A program made the position numbers and the translations under genes. Below the pieces are notes generated by a model. The model did no database searches, had not been told where the DNA came from, and saw nothing but the letters and a program-made list of their open reading frames with translations. From Paraburkholderia caffeinilytica (GTDB lineage: Bacteria; Pseudomonadota; Gammaproteobacteria; Burkholderiales; Burkholderiaceae): a stretch of 64,000 nucleotides of DNA. Positions 1 to 8,022 of this stretch are shown here, one piece after another. Each line of letters opens with the position of its first letter. The first letter of the stretch is position 1. The stretch is taken from contig NZ_CP031466.1 of the NCBI RefSeq assembly GCF_003368325.1, positions 2,480,001 through 2,544,000 of the forward strand, given 5' to 3'.

Positions 1-103
1 CAAGCGCGATGCGTCGAGTGGAGTCAATGTAACGAGGCGCATGAAACGAAGTTTCAATTAATCTGATATTTGCGGCCCATTTGAGAAGGTTTGAGATTTG
101 CAT
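1..103 (-). CDS. Possible 5' end of a gene running off the left edge
   Basis: An ATG at 103 opens a minus-strand frame of 34 codons that stays open to the window edge. It lies downstream of sctT in the same direction. The stretch is visibly more AT-rich than the T3SS genes. There is no convincing Shine-Dalgarno and no recognisable family in the short translation. In Hrp2 clusters the secretin gene sctC often lies on this side, but this start does not look like a secretin signal peptide, so no function is proposed. It may simply be a chance open frame. Confidence 0.2.
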   Translation of the reverse strand, partial: MQISNLLKWAANIRLIETSFHAPRYIDSTRRIAL

Positions 104-150
104 CGGCGCGCCCGCGCAGCGGCGTTTTGCCGGACATTCTCAACATAAAC

Positions 151-1068
151 TCAAGGCTTACCCGACGGAGCCGCCAGGTTCGGCGGACTCGATGCACCCG
201 GTGTGCTCAAAGCGTTCGGCCTGTTCGAAGGCACTGAAGCGTTCGATCCATTCGGCGCCTTCGTCGTTTCGCTGAGCACGCGAAACTGCGCCTCAAGACC
301 ACGCAAGGTCACCTGATCGCGGACCTGGTCGACGAAGATGCCGACGAACAACGCCAGCATCAACACGGTCACCGCGCCCTTGACCGGCTGACTCAGCGTC
401 ATCAGATCGAGCTTCGACGCGGACTTCGCCGCAAAGCCAAAAGCGAAGTCGACCAGCAGCAAAATGAACATCATCGGTGCCGCGAGCTTGGCGATGGTTT
501 GCATCAGCGTGTCGGTCTGGCTGAGCACGAACGATTCGAGTATGTTCGACACGTTCGGCCCCGCCGACACGATCGGCCACCAGTGATACGACTCGTATAG
601 CGTGCCGAGCAGGAAGGTCATGCCGCCGAGCGCCCAGAACGCGACGGAGGCGATCTGCCCGAGCAGCGTGGCGGTCGGCGTCGATTGCTCCTGGCGGGTG
701 GGATTGGTGATCTGCACGTTGTTGTAGCCGGTCAGATCGTCGATATAGGTGCCCGCACCCTCGGCGACCCAGAACACGATCGAGGCCGCGAAACCGATCA
801 CGAGTCCAATCAGCGCCTCGCGCAAGCCGACTTCCAGCAGCATGACGCCGTGCAGCGACTGCATGAAAACGACCGGCTGACCGTACGCCACGTAAGAGCT
901 GAACAGCAGCACGATGGCATTGCGCACCACGCCTTGCAGCAAACCGTCGGCGGTCGGCGGAAAAATGAACATCACGATGAAGAGGCGCAGCGAGCACACG
1001 CCGATCAACGTGATGTAGCCGACCAGCAGCGTGCCGAGTTGCGGCAGCGCGGAAAAGATGTCGTTCAT
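151..1068 (-). CDS. sctT: T3SS export apparatus protein SctT (HrcT)
   Basis: SctT is an inner-membrane export-gate component of the FliR/HrcT family and forms the gate with SctR and SctS. The product is about 305 aa, with hydrophobic segments across roughly the first 260 residues and the family-typical charged loops between them. The last ~40 residues are a Pro/Ser/Asn-rich tail beyond the usual SctT core. The frame is open further upstream, but the ATG at 1068 is chosen because it overlaps the sctO stop codon by 4 bp (ATGA), a translational-coupling arrangement seen throughout this operon. It is the last gene of the leftward hrpB-type operon, as hrcT is in Xanthomonas. Confidence 0.93.
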   Translation of the reverse strand: MNDIFSALPQLGTLLVGYITLIGVCSLRLFIVMFIFPPTADGLLQGVVRNAIVLLFSSYVAYGQPVVFMQSLHGVMLLEVGLREALIGLVIGFAASIVFWVAEGAGTYIDDLTGYNNVQITNPTRQEQSTPTATLLGQIASVAFWALGGMTFLLGTLYESYHWWPIVSAGPNVSNILESFVLSQTDTLMQTIAKLAAPMMFILLLVDFAFGFAAKSASKLDLMTLSQPVKGAVTVLMLALFVGIFVDQVRDQVTLRGLEAQFRVLSETTKAPNGSNASVPSNRPNALSTPGASSPPNLAAPSGKP

Positions 1069-1592
1069 GCGGGCGCACCACGCGCCTGAAAACGTCGCGC
1101 GAGCGCGGTTTCCTCGGCCTCTTCGTCGCTCGCGTCGCTGGCGGCGTTTTCCTGAACGCGACGGATATCGCGAATCCGCTCGCCGCACAGATCGATGCGG
1201 CCTTGATTCAGGCCGATGTCGCGTTGCGTCTGTGCAATCGCGGCGGCATTTTCCTGCACGGCGGCTTCGGCTTGCGCGAGTTCCGCTTCGAGCACGCGCA
1301 GCCGGTCGTTCACCACGCCGATATACAAACGGCAGTTGTTCAGATCGTCGAGCGAGAACGGCTCGGTGCCCGTCATCATGCCGTCGATGCGATGCTGGTA
1401 GAACTGCAGCACGCTGGCCTCGTGCCCGACCTCGTCCGCCTTTGCGTCACGCGCGGCGTCGAGTTGCAGTTGTGTGTTGCGCTGCGCCGTCAGCGTCGCG
1501 CGCAAGGTCTCGTCGAGACGCCGCCGTCGCGTGCACGATCTCTCCAGCGCCACGATGCGCCTTTGTTGCATACCCATCGATCCTGCCGCCAT
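1065..1592 (-). CDS. sctO: T3SS stalk protein SctO (HrpB7-like)
   Basis: SctO is the central stalk that links the SctN ATPase to the export gate; the family is small, helical and poorly conserved. The 175-aa product is almost wholly predicted alpha-helix, with a long Ala/Gln/Glu/Arg-rich coiled coil from about residue 10 to 150 and an acidic patch near the C-terminus. Identification rests on this composition plus position between sctN and sctT, the slot of hrpB7 in Xanthomonas. The start ATG shares one base with the sctN stop (TGATG). A second in-frame ATG five codons in is an alternative start. Confidence 0.82.
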   Translation of the reverse strand: MAAGSMGMQQRRIVALERSCTRRRRLDETLRATLTAQRNTQLQLDAARDAKADEVGHEASVLQFYQHRIDGMMTGTEPFSLDDLNNCRLYIGVVNDRLRVLEAELAQAEAAVQENAAAIAQTQRDIGLNQGRIDLCGERIRDIRRVQENAASDASDEEAEETALARRFQARGAPA

Positions 1593-2941
1593 CAGCCGAG
1601 CCCGCTCAGGTCGTACAGCAGCGCTTCCGTGTCGTTCGGCGCGGCGTAGTCGCCAGTGCGTTGCGACAGGAACGCCTTGATCGCGTCGGCCTTGGCGATG
1701 GCTTCGTCGGCAAGCGGATTGTTGCCGGGCTGATATTCGCCGATCTGCAACAGCATCTCCACCTCGCGATGCTTCGCCATCAATTCGCGAATCCGCGCCG
1801 CCGCCTGCACGTATGCGTCCGGCACGACCTGCGGCATCACGCGCGACAAACTGCCGAGCACGTCGATCGCGGGATACTGGTTCTTCGCCGCGATTTCGCG
1901 CGACAGGATCATGTGGCCGTCGAGAATCCCCCGCACTTCTTCCGCGATCGGATCGCTGCCGCTGTCGTCCTCGGCGAGCACGGTGTAGAGCGCGGTGATC
2001 GAGCCGGTCTCGCCCATGCCCGCGCGTTCCAGCAAGCGCGGCAGTTCGGCGAAGATCGACGGCGGGAAGCCGCGTCTCGCGGGCGGCTCGCCGGCCGCCA
2101 GACCGATCTCGCGGCCGGCGCGCGCAAAGCGCGTCAGCGAGTCCATCATCAGCAGCACGCGCTGCCCGCGGTCACGAAAATATTCGGCAATCGCGGTCGC
2201 AACGTAAGCCGCTTTCGCGCGCTCCATCGACGAACGGTCCGACGTCGCGCACACCACGACCGAGCGCGCCATGCCCTCCGGTCCGAGGATCAGTTCGACG
2301 AACTCGCGCACTTCGCGGCCGCGCTCGCCGATCAACGCGATCACGTTGACGTCGCACGCAGCGCCGCGCGCGAACATGCCGAGCAAGGTGCTTTTACCGA
2401 CCCCGGCGGGCGCGAAGATGCCCATGCGCTGGCCCTCGGCGAGCGTCATCATCGCGTCGACCGCGCGCACGCCGGTCGGCAGCGGCGCCTCGATCATCCG
2501 GCGGCTCATCGGATCGGGCGGCGCGGCAAAGATCGGCCGCAGCGTGTCGGAATGAATCGGCGGACCGCCGTCCACGGGTTCGCCGAGGCTGTCGATCACA
2601 CGGCCGAGCAGCATGTCGCCGACTTTCACGGCGAGCGAGCGGCCAAGGCCGATCACCTGCGTGGAACGCGAAATGTGCTCGAGGCGCGAGAACGGCGACA
2701 GCAGCGCAACGTCGCGCGTGAAGCCGATCACCTCGGCATGCTGAAGCAAGGTGCCGTTCGGCGCGCGCAACTCGCACAGCTCACCGAGCGACAGATCGAG
2801 ACCGGCCACCTTGATCAGCGTGCCGATCACTTCGAGTACCTTGCCGGTGCGCGTCACGCCCGGCACGGACAGAATCTCGCGTTCGATCTCGTCGGTCAGG
2901 CGGTCGAAATCGATCGTGCGGGAGAGCCATGGCGTGCTCAT
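1592..2941 (-). CDS. sctN: T3SS ATPase SctN (HrcN)
   Basis: This is the cytoplasmic hexameric ATPase that releases chaperones from substrates and unfolds them at the base of the injectisome. The 449-aa product has the FliI/YscN/F1-beta layout: an N-terminal barrel (about 1-95), then the catalytic domain with Walker A APAGVGKST (177-185), the GERGREV motif near 206-212, Walker B VLLMMDSLTR (262-271), and a C-terminal helical domain. Length is normal for the family. The ATG at 2941 overlaps the sctL stop by 4 bp. It is the most strongly conserved gene of the leftward operon and anchors the annotation of its small neighbours. Confidence 0.97.
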   Translation of the reverse strand: MSTPWLSRTIDFDRLTDEIEREILSVPGVTRTGKVLEVIGTLIKVAGLDLSLGELCELRAPNGTLLQHAEVIGFTRDVALLSPFSRLEHISRSTQVIGLGRSLAVKVGDMLLGRVIDSLGEPVDGGPPIHSDTLRPIFAAPPDPMSRRMIEAPLPTGVRAVDAMMTLAEGQRMGIFAPAGVGKSTLLGMFARGAACDVNVIALIGERGREVREFVELILGPEGMARSVVVCATSDRSSMERAKAAYVATAIAEYFRDRGQRVLLMMDSLTRFARAGREIGLAAGEPPARRGFPPSIFAELPRLLERAGMGETGSITALYTVLAEDDSGSDPIAEEVRGILDGHMILSREIAAKNQYPAIDVLGSLSRVMPQVVPDAYVQAAARIRELMAKHREVEMLLQIGEYQPGNNPLADEAIAKADAIKAFLSQRTGDYAAPNDTEALLYDLSGLG

Positions 2942-3795
2942 GCGGCTTCCTCGTCATTGCGCAGGTCGTAGCCGCCGGTGTCGTTGTCCGCGTCGTTATT
3001 CACGCTGCTATCCGCGCTGTTATCCGCATCGTTTGATGCCGGCGTTTCATCGTGCGCATCGGCCTCTTCGACCGAGCGTTTCAGCGCACGCGACACGGCG
3101 CTGCGCATGGCGCGCAATTGCGTGTCGAGGCTCGCGTCGACGGTGCCGAAGTCGGACTCGCACACGCAACTGCCGGGATCGAGCCGTTTGTCCGCGATCA
3201 CCGAGAGCGGGATCGGCTGGCCGAGATCGCGCCAGCGCGAGGCGAGCCGGTCGAAGGTGGCTTTGGCCTCGGCGTAGTCGTCGGGATGAACGGCGACACG
3301 CAGATAGGTCGCGCCCTCCACGATGCGATCGACGGTTGCGAGCGCCCGTTCGAACAGCGCTTCGTGCCGCTCCACGCGCACGATCTGCTCGACCGCCGAC
3401 GCGACGATCTGCGCCAGCCGCTCGCGCATGCGGATCTGCAACTGGCTCTGCGCATCGGCAACGTCGGCGAGACGCTGCATCCAGTCGGCGAGCGCGCGAT
3501 CGCAGCCGTCGCGGTAGCCCTGCTCGCTGGCGGTGTCGTAGTCGCGCTGCGCCTGCGCCGCGATCTCGGCGGCCTGCGCGTGGCCGGCGTCGACAATGCG
3601 CGCCGCCTCGTCGCGCGCATGAGCGAGCAGCGCCTCGCGTTCGGCGGCGAGCGCGGCATAGGCGGCGTCGATCGAGACCAGCTCGCCGAAGGTCGCGCGC
3701 GGAATCACATCCGCGGCCGCGCCGACTCGGGCCGACGCCCCGTATGCATCGATTTCGCCAAAGGCGGAGCGCGCGTGCTTCAACCAAATAGCCAT
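2938..3795 (-). CDS. sctL: T3SS stator protein SctL (HrpB5/HrcL-like)
   Basis: SctL is the peripheral stalk/stator that binds SctN and connects it to SctQ and SctK (FliH/YscL family). The product is 285 aa: a short N-terminus beginning MAIWLKH, a long Ala/Arg/Glu helical region (about 45-150), then a globular C-terminal domain related to F1 delta. The C-terminus ends in an Asp/Asn/Ser-rich acidic tail. The reading frame is open far upstream, but the ATG at 3795 is preferred because it leaves only a 16-bp overlap with sctK and gives a family-like N-terminus. Order sctK-sctL-sctN matches hrpB4-hrpB5-hrcN. Confidence 0.9.
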   Translation of the reverse strand: MAIWLKHARSAFGEIDAYGASARVGAAADVIPRATFGELVSIDAAYAALAAEREALLAHARDEAARIVDAGHAQAAEIAAQAQRDYDTASEQGYRDGCDRALADWMQRLADVADAQSQLQIRMRERLAQIVASAVEQIVRVERHEALFERALATVDRIVEGATYLRVAVHPDDYAEAKATFDRLASRWRDLGQPIPLSVIADKRLDPGSCVCESDFGTVDASLDTQLRAMRSAVSRALKRSVEEADAHDETPASNDADNSADSSVNNDADNDTGGYDLRNDEEAA

Positions 3796-4574
3796 GCAAA
3801 CTCCGGTAGCAGATCGGATAGACGCGCGAAGAGCCGGGCGGAGCCGGGCGTATCGAGCCCTTCCGGCAAGGAAGTCAGCCATGCCGGAGTGGGCAGCGCA
3901 CGCGGCAGCGCGAGCCGCAGCAGCGGAAACGGCACACGCGTGCTTTCGTTCGCGAAGCTCGCGCCGCTCGCTACGTTTGGCGCGTTCGCCCCGCCCAGAT
4001 CGCGCAACAGGAGCGCGCAACCTTCTACCGCCAGCGTGCCGGCATCCAGCGCCGTCAAGGGTGGCATCGCGGCGCGTGCAGCCAGACGCGCGATATCGGG
4101 CGCATCGGCAAGATGGGCGTCCTGAGTGAGACGGTCGATGCCCACGCCCGTCCACGCCGACAGTTGCGAACGCGTGCGTTTGTCGATCAGGCGACGCACC
4201 TCGGCGCGCCGGAACGACAGTGCGCGCATGCGCAGAACCTGCAATGCATGACGGACCGGCAGCACGTCGAGCAGCACGGCATTCGGCTGTGCGGCGCCCG
4301 CAGGCGTCGATTTCAGCGCGGCTTGAGTGAGCGAGGCGAACGAAGGCGGCTTGACGCCGGCAGCATCGGCAAGGGCCTGGGAACAGGCTTCGACTGCCGC
4401 GGCGCCGGCGCGCTCGAGCGCACCTCGCCAATGTTCCAGTTGCGCCGCGTTCGCGCCAAGCAGCACGGCGCTCCACGACGGATCGGCCCAATGCGCCGCG
4501 CTCGCGAGGTTGCGGCGATACGAATCGAGCGCCGCGGCCACCCGCATGAAAGGCAAATCGGTCGGCGCGTTCAT
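3780..4574 (-). CDS. sctK: T3SS sorting-platform protein SctK (HrpB4-like)
   Basis: SctK is the least conserved member of the cytoplasmic sorting platform and connects SctD to SctQ/SctL. The 264-aa product is Ala/Leu-rich and helical, with no catalytic motif. The call rests on length and on position between sctJ and sctL, the slot of hrpB4 in Xanthomonas. A segment near residues 110-140 rich in Arg/Leu (RALSFRRAEVRRLIDKRTR) is reminiscent of the YscK/HrpB4 family. It lies 18 bp after sctJ and overlaps sctL by 16 bp, so it is co-translated with the operon. Confidence 0.8.
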   Translation of the reverse strand: MNAPTDLPFMRVAAALDSYRRNLASAAHWADPSWSAVLLGANAAQLEHWRGALERAGAAAVEACSQALADAAGVKPPSFASLTQAALKSTPAGAAQPNAVLLDVLPVRHALQVLRMRALSFRRAEVRRLIDKRTRSQLSAWTGVGIDRLTQDAHLADAPDIARLAARAAMPPLTALDAGTLAVEGCALLLRDLGGANAPNVASGASFANESTRVPFPLLRLALPRALPTPAWLTSLPEGLDTPGSARLFARLSDLLPEFAWLFG

Positions 4575-4592
4575 CGTAGCCGCGTCGCCGGA

Positions 4593-5417
4593 TCAGTTCG
4601 CGGGGCGCAGACGGCGCAAACGCGCCAGCAATCCAGCAAAGCGGCCGCCGGCGGGCGCACCGGTTGCGCCTGCCGCTTCGCCGGCAGGCCGTCCCGTCAG
4701 TACGCCACGGCGCGCCAGCACCAGCAGCGCCGTCGCGGCCAGCACGGCCACGCCGGCCAGCGCGCCGATCAGCCACACCGGCAGGCCATTGCTCTGCGGC
4801 AACTGCGAGTATTCGACCGGGTCCGCCGCGACGGCGGTCACGCTGACCTGATCGTAGGTGAGCCCTTCCACGCTATGCATGACGAGTGTCTTGATCTGCG
4901 GCACCAGCGCGCCGATATCCGAGTCGCGCCGGTATTTGATGAACACCGCCGCCGACGACGGCTTGATGGTCTGCGCCAGCGGGTCGTTGTTCGGCAGCAC
5001 GATCTGCACGCGCGCGACCAGCACGCCGTCGATCTTCGACAAGGTCGACGACAATTCCTGCGAGGTGCCGTAGATGAAACGCACACGCTCCTCGGTCGGT
5101 GTGGAAACCAGTCCGTCCTTCTTGAACAGGGCGCCGAGGTCGTCGAACTTGTTGTGCGGCAAACCGCGCGCGCGCAGCACTTCCATGGCGCGCACCATCT
5201 GGGCGTCGTCGACGTCGAGCGACCAGGTCTTGCCGGCGTCCGACGTATCTTTCGAGGCATCCACGCCGCGCTCCAATAGCGCGACCACCATCTCGTTGAC
5301 GTCCTGCTCGGACAGGTTGCCGTACAGCTCTTTCTTGCAGCCGCTTAGCGTCGCGCATAACGCAAGCACGCACAGCAACGAGGCGGCGCGGCGGCGGGTC
5401 GGCAGTCGGTCGAACAT
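4593..5417 (-). CDS. sctJ: T3SS inner-ring lipoprotein SctJ (HrcJ)
   Basis: SctJ is the lipoprotein that forms the inner-membrane ring with SctD (YscJ/FliF family). With the start at 5417 the product is 274 aa. A basic N-terminus and hydrophobic stretch end in the lipobox LSGC, with Cys at residue 27, followed by the family signature around LYGNLSEQDVNEMV and two ring-building motifs. A C-terminal transmembrane segment (near residues 213-235) precedes a short Arg-rich cytoplasmic tail. In-frame upstream starts exist at 5435 (ATG) and 5444 (GTG); none has a strong Shine-Dalgarno. The 5417 start is chosen because it gives the most compact lipoprotein signal peptide. Confidence 0.94.
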   Translation of the reverse strand: MFDRLPTRRRAASLLCVLALCATLSGCKKELYGNLSEQDVNEMVVALLERGVDASKDTSDAGKTWSLDVDDAQMVRAMEVLRARGLPHNKFDDLGALFKKDGLVSTPTEERVRFIYGTSQELSSTLSKIDGVLVARVQIVLPNNDPLAQTIKPSSAAVFIKYRRDSDIGALVPQIKTLVMHSVEGLTYDQVSVTAVAADPVEYSQLPQSNGLPVWLIGALAGVAVLAATALLVLARRGVLTGRPAGEAAGATGAPAGGRFAGLLARLRRLRPAN

Positions 5418-5494
5418 GGTGGCGGCGTCTCGCATCGTGTGCACAAGGTTCGCGCAGGCGCGGCGCCACCTTCAGGGTGGCGTGCGCAAGCGCG

Positions 5495-5893
5495 TTACTG
5501 GTTCTTCATCAGCGTTTCGATCGCCGACTTCGACGAATCCACCACGCCCATCTTCGCTTCAAGATCGAGCTGGGTGCTGGCGAGTTCGAGCGTCATGCGA
5601 ATCGTGCCCGCGCTCATTTCGTTCATCGTCATGGTGGGCGCCTGCTGGGCGAGCTGCAGCGCGTCGTTGACGGTGTGCTGCAACTCGGCGTCCTGCGAGG
5701 CGACCAGCTTCGAGGCAACCGCCGTGCCGTCCTGCTGCGGCGTGGCGGGCGCGCTCATCGGCGCCTTCTGCATCAGCGACTGGAACTTGTCGGCCAGTTC
5801 AGGCGTGGTTTGCGCGGCCGGTGCGGCGCCCGCGCCTTGCGACATCTGCTCGAGCGAGGCCTGCAAGGCGGTCGTGGTGGCATTGACGGTCAT
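5495..5893 (-). CDS. sctI: T3SS inner rod protein SctI (HrpB2)
   Basis: SctI/HrpB2 forms the inner rod at the base of the needle and is an early export substrate. The 132-aa product has an Ala/Gln/Thr-rich N-terminal half and a predicted helical C-terminal region ending in SSKSAIETLMKNQ, which resembles the conserved C-terminus of the HrpB2 family. Length matches HrpB2 (about 130 aa). It sits between hrpB1 and sctJ exactly as in Xanthomonas. Downstream, 77 bp separate it from the chosen sctJ start. Confidence 0.88.
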   Translation of the reverse strand: MTVNATTTALQASLEQMSQGAGAAPAAQTTPELADKFQSLMQKAPMSAPATPQQDGTAVASKLVASQDAELQHTVNDALQLAQQAPTMTMNEMSAGTIRMTLELASTQLDLEAKMGVVDSSKSAIETLMKNQ

Positions 5894-5907
5894 GTGCGGC
5901 TCCGGAC

Positions 5908-6522
5908 TCAGGCGCGCAGGAACGACTGGTGCGCGTAGTCGGTCGTAACCGGCGCGGCTGCAGCCGACGCGGGCGCAGCCGCGGGTTGAACAGCCGGCTG
6001 GCCCTCGGGTTCGGCGCCCTCAGCGGTTTCCGCATCGAACTCCGCCAGCGCCTCCAACGATTTCGGCGTGACGAACTGACCGCCGGCGCGCTTGACCTTC
6101 ATCGCGTTCAACAGGTCCTCGCGGGCTTCGAGCGCGCGCACCAGCGATTGCGTGTCGCGCGTCGGGTTGTTTTCCATGGCTTCGCTCGCGCATTGTTTCC
6201 AGTCCGGGTCGCCCTTCGCGGACAGGCAGAAAGCGAGCAGCGCCTTGGCATAACCGAAGCGCGGCGCGTTCTCGCCGACCTGGCGCAGCACGTGGATGGC
6301 GTCGTCCCAGTGGCCGCGCACCATGTGCAGGATGCCGTCGAGCGTATCGATTTCGGCGACGCGCGGACGCAGCACGCGCAGCGCATCGAGCACCAGCTCG
6401 ATGTCGTACGGATCGGCCGACACCTTCGGAAAGTTGCTGAGCAAAGCGGTCGAAACGGTTTCGATCAGGCCGCCGACGACATCGGGGCTGCAATTCATGT
6501 ATTCCGGCGTGCTGACGGTCAT
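5908..6522 (-). CDS. hrpB1: HrpB1/HrpK family T3SS protein
   Basis: First gene of the leftward operon. The 204-aa product matches the HrpB1/HrpK family, small helical proteins specific to Hrp2-type systems and reported in Xanthomonas as periplasmic peptidoglycan-binding T3SS components. The central part has TPR-like helices (about 25-135), including a segment ending in FGYAKALLAFCLSAKGDPDW. The last 40 residues are Ala/Pro-rich. The frame is open far upstream, but the ATG at 6522 has a good Shine-Dalgarno (CAGGAG, 9 nt away) and lies about 70 bp downstream of the -10 of a perfect PIP box on the same strand. I infer expression is HrpX/HrpB-type activator dependent. Confidence 0.9.
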   Translation of the reverse strand: MTVSTPEYMNCSPDVVGGLIETVSTALLSNFPKVSADPYDIELVLDALRVLRPRVAEIDTLDGILHMVRGHWDDAIHVLRQVGENAPRFGYAKALLAFCLSAKGDPDWKQCASEAMENNPTRDTQSLVRALEAREDLLNAMKVKRAGGQFVTPKSLEALAEFDAETAEGAEPEGQPAVQPAAAPASAAAAPVTTDYAHQSFLRA

Positions 6523-6592
6523 GGCGATGGGCTCCTGACAGAAGCGTTGAGGTCGACCGGGCCGCTCGCAGCCGGTCGGGAAGGATGACGCA

Positions 6593-6654
6593 AACATAGC
6601 AACCGGCGCGCGGCAACAAACCGTTGGACGCGAAGTGAGCGCATGGGATGCGAA
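6593..6654 (-). promoter_or_regulatory. Perfect PIP box and -10 for the leftward hrpB1-sctT operon
   Basis: Read on the minus strand, TTCGC (6654-6650), 15 nt, TTCGC (6634-6630) form a perfect plant-inducible-promoter box. The -10 element TATGTT (6598-6593) fits YANNNT and begins after a 31-nt gap. In Xanthomonas and Ralstonia this layout is the binding site of the AraC-type activators HrpX/HrpB. The hrpB1 start lies about 70 nt downstream of the -10. The same intergenic region carries the mirror-image box for sctU. Confidence 0.9.
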
Positions 6655-6667
6655 GCCGGCCTCCCGC

Positions 6668-6729
6668 TTCGCAATGCGCGCAACCGCTTCGCCTCGCCCG
6701 GCGCGCGGGGCTGGCGCGAGCGCTATTGT
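6668..6729 (+). promoter_or_regulatory. Perfect PIP box and -10 for the rightward sctU operon
   Basis: TTCGC (6668-6672), 15 nt, TTCGC (6688-6692), followed after 31 nt by TATTGT (6724-6729, fits YANNNT). The box lies 13 bp from the oppositely oriented box of the hrpB1 operon, so one activator concentration can fire both T3SS half-clusters. The sctU ATG is about 150 nt downstream of the -10, leaving a long leader in which I see no further gene. Confidence 0.9.
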
Positions 6730-6880
6730 CAGGCGGGATCTGCGGCGCCTGCATGACGTGCCTGCATAAGGTGCCTGCAAAACGTGCGATTGGCCCGATT
6801 GTTCCGCCTCGTGAACGCGCCGCCCGCTTCGTGAACGCGCTTCCCGCCCACGCCCCTCCTCCCATCGCGACCGAGCCGAC

Positions 6881-8011
6881 ATGAGCGACGAAAAAACCGA
6901 AGAGCCCACTCAGAAAAAGCTGCGGGACGCGCGCAAGGAAGGCCAGGTGTCCCGCAGCAGCGACTTGACCGATTCGATCTCGATGTCGGCGGTCGTGTTG
7001 TTGCTGATGGCCGGCGCGAGCCACTTCAGCGATGCGATGCGCGAAGCGGTGCTGATCGCCACAGGTTTCGTCGACGGCGACCATTCGCTGACCAATCTGC
7101 AGACGCAGTTCTACAAGATCGGCGGCCTTGCGCTGTCGGCGATCGTGCCGTGCGTATGCATCGCGGCGCTCGCCGCGATCGCCGCTTCGATCGGCCAGGT
7201 CGGCATGCAGATCGCCACCAAGCCGATCACGCCCGATCCGAAGGCCGTCAGCCCGATGGCGGGCCTCAAGCGCATTTTCTCGGTTCGCACGCTGATCGAG
7301 TGCGCGAAGATGATCGTGAAGGCGGCGATCGTGTTCTGCGTGATGTGGCAGACCATCAAGTGGCTGTTTCCGCTGATTGTCGGCTCGCTGTATCAACCGC
7401 TGCCGGAACTCGCGCGCATGTTCTGGGACCTGCTGCTGAAGCTCTTCATGGTGGCCGCGGCGGTGTTCGTGCTGGTCGGCGCGGCGGACGTCAAGCTGCA
7501 AAGCTTCATGTTCCTCAAGAAGATGAAGATGTCGAAGGACGAGGTCAAACGCGAGCACAAGAATCAGGAAGGCGATCCGCGCATCAAGGGCGAGCGGCGG
7601 CGCCTCGCGCGCGAAATGCTGAACGCTCCGCCGCAATCGAAAGTCGGCATGGCCAACATGATGGTCGTCAATCCCACCCACTATTCGGTCGCCGTGCGCT
7701 ACGTGCCGGACGAACATCCGCTGCCGCGCGTGATCGCCAAAGGCATGGACGAGAGCGCGGCCGAACTGCGGCGCGCGGCCCGCGACGCGGGCGTGCCGAT
7801 CATCGGCAATCCGCCGGTTGCGCGTGCGCTGTACAAGGTCGGTGTCGATCAGCCGATTCCCGAAGAGTTGTTCGAGACGGTCGCGGCGATTCTGCGCTGG
7901 GTCGACGCCATCGGCGCGCGGCGCGTGCAGGGCGAGCCATCGGCCGGCGCCGACGCGCATGCCGATGGCGCCACCCCGCATCTCCCCAATCCGCCACCCG
8001 CCCTCCACTGA
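6881..8011 (+). CDS. sctU: T3SS export switch protein SctU (HrcU)
   Basis: SctU (FlhB/YscU family) is the inner-membrane autoprotease that switches the exporter from needle subunits to later substrates. The 376-aa product starts with the family signature EKTEEPTQKKLRDARKEGQV, has four transmembrane segments between about 33 and 205, a cytoplasmic linker, and the autocleavage motif NPTH at residues 264-267. The C-terminal domain continues to about 345, followed by a Pro/Ala/His-rich tail. It is the first gene of the rightward hrpC-type operon and is preceded by a perfect PIP box. sctV starts 11 bp later. Confidence 0.97.
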   Translation: MSDEKTEEPTQKKLRDARKEGQVSRSSDLTDSISMSAVVLLLMAGASHFSDAMREAVLIATGFVDGDHSLTNLQTQFYKIGGLALSAIVPCVCIAALAAIAASIGQVGMQIATKPITPDPKAVSPMAGLKRIFSVRTLIECAKMIVKAAIVFCVMWQTIKWLFPLIVGSLYQPLPELARMFWDLLLKLFMVAAAVFVLVGAADVKLQSFMFLKKMKMSKDEVKREHKNQEGDPRIKGERRRLAREMLNAPPQSKVGMANMMVVNPTHYSVAVRYVPDEHPLPRVIAKGMDESAAELRRAARDAGVPIIGNPPVARALYKVGVDQPIPEELFETVAAILRWVDAIGARRVQGEPSAGADAHADGATPHLPNPPPALH

Positions 8012-8022
8012 CGAGACCCACC

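Noticed and set aside
42..55. Small inverted repeat near the left edge as the terminator of the leftward T3SS operon
   Set aside because: The stem is only six base pairs and there is no T-tract on the minus strand.
1031..2971. Long plus-strand open frame antisense to sctN/sctO
   Set aside because: It is Arg/His-rich, overlaps well-supported leftward T3SS genes and shows no family resemblance; typical of GC-rich shadow frames.
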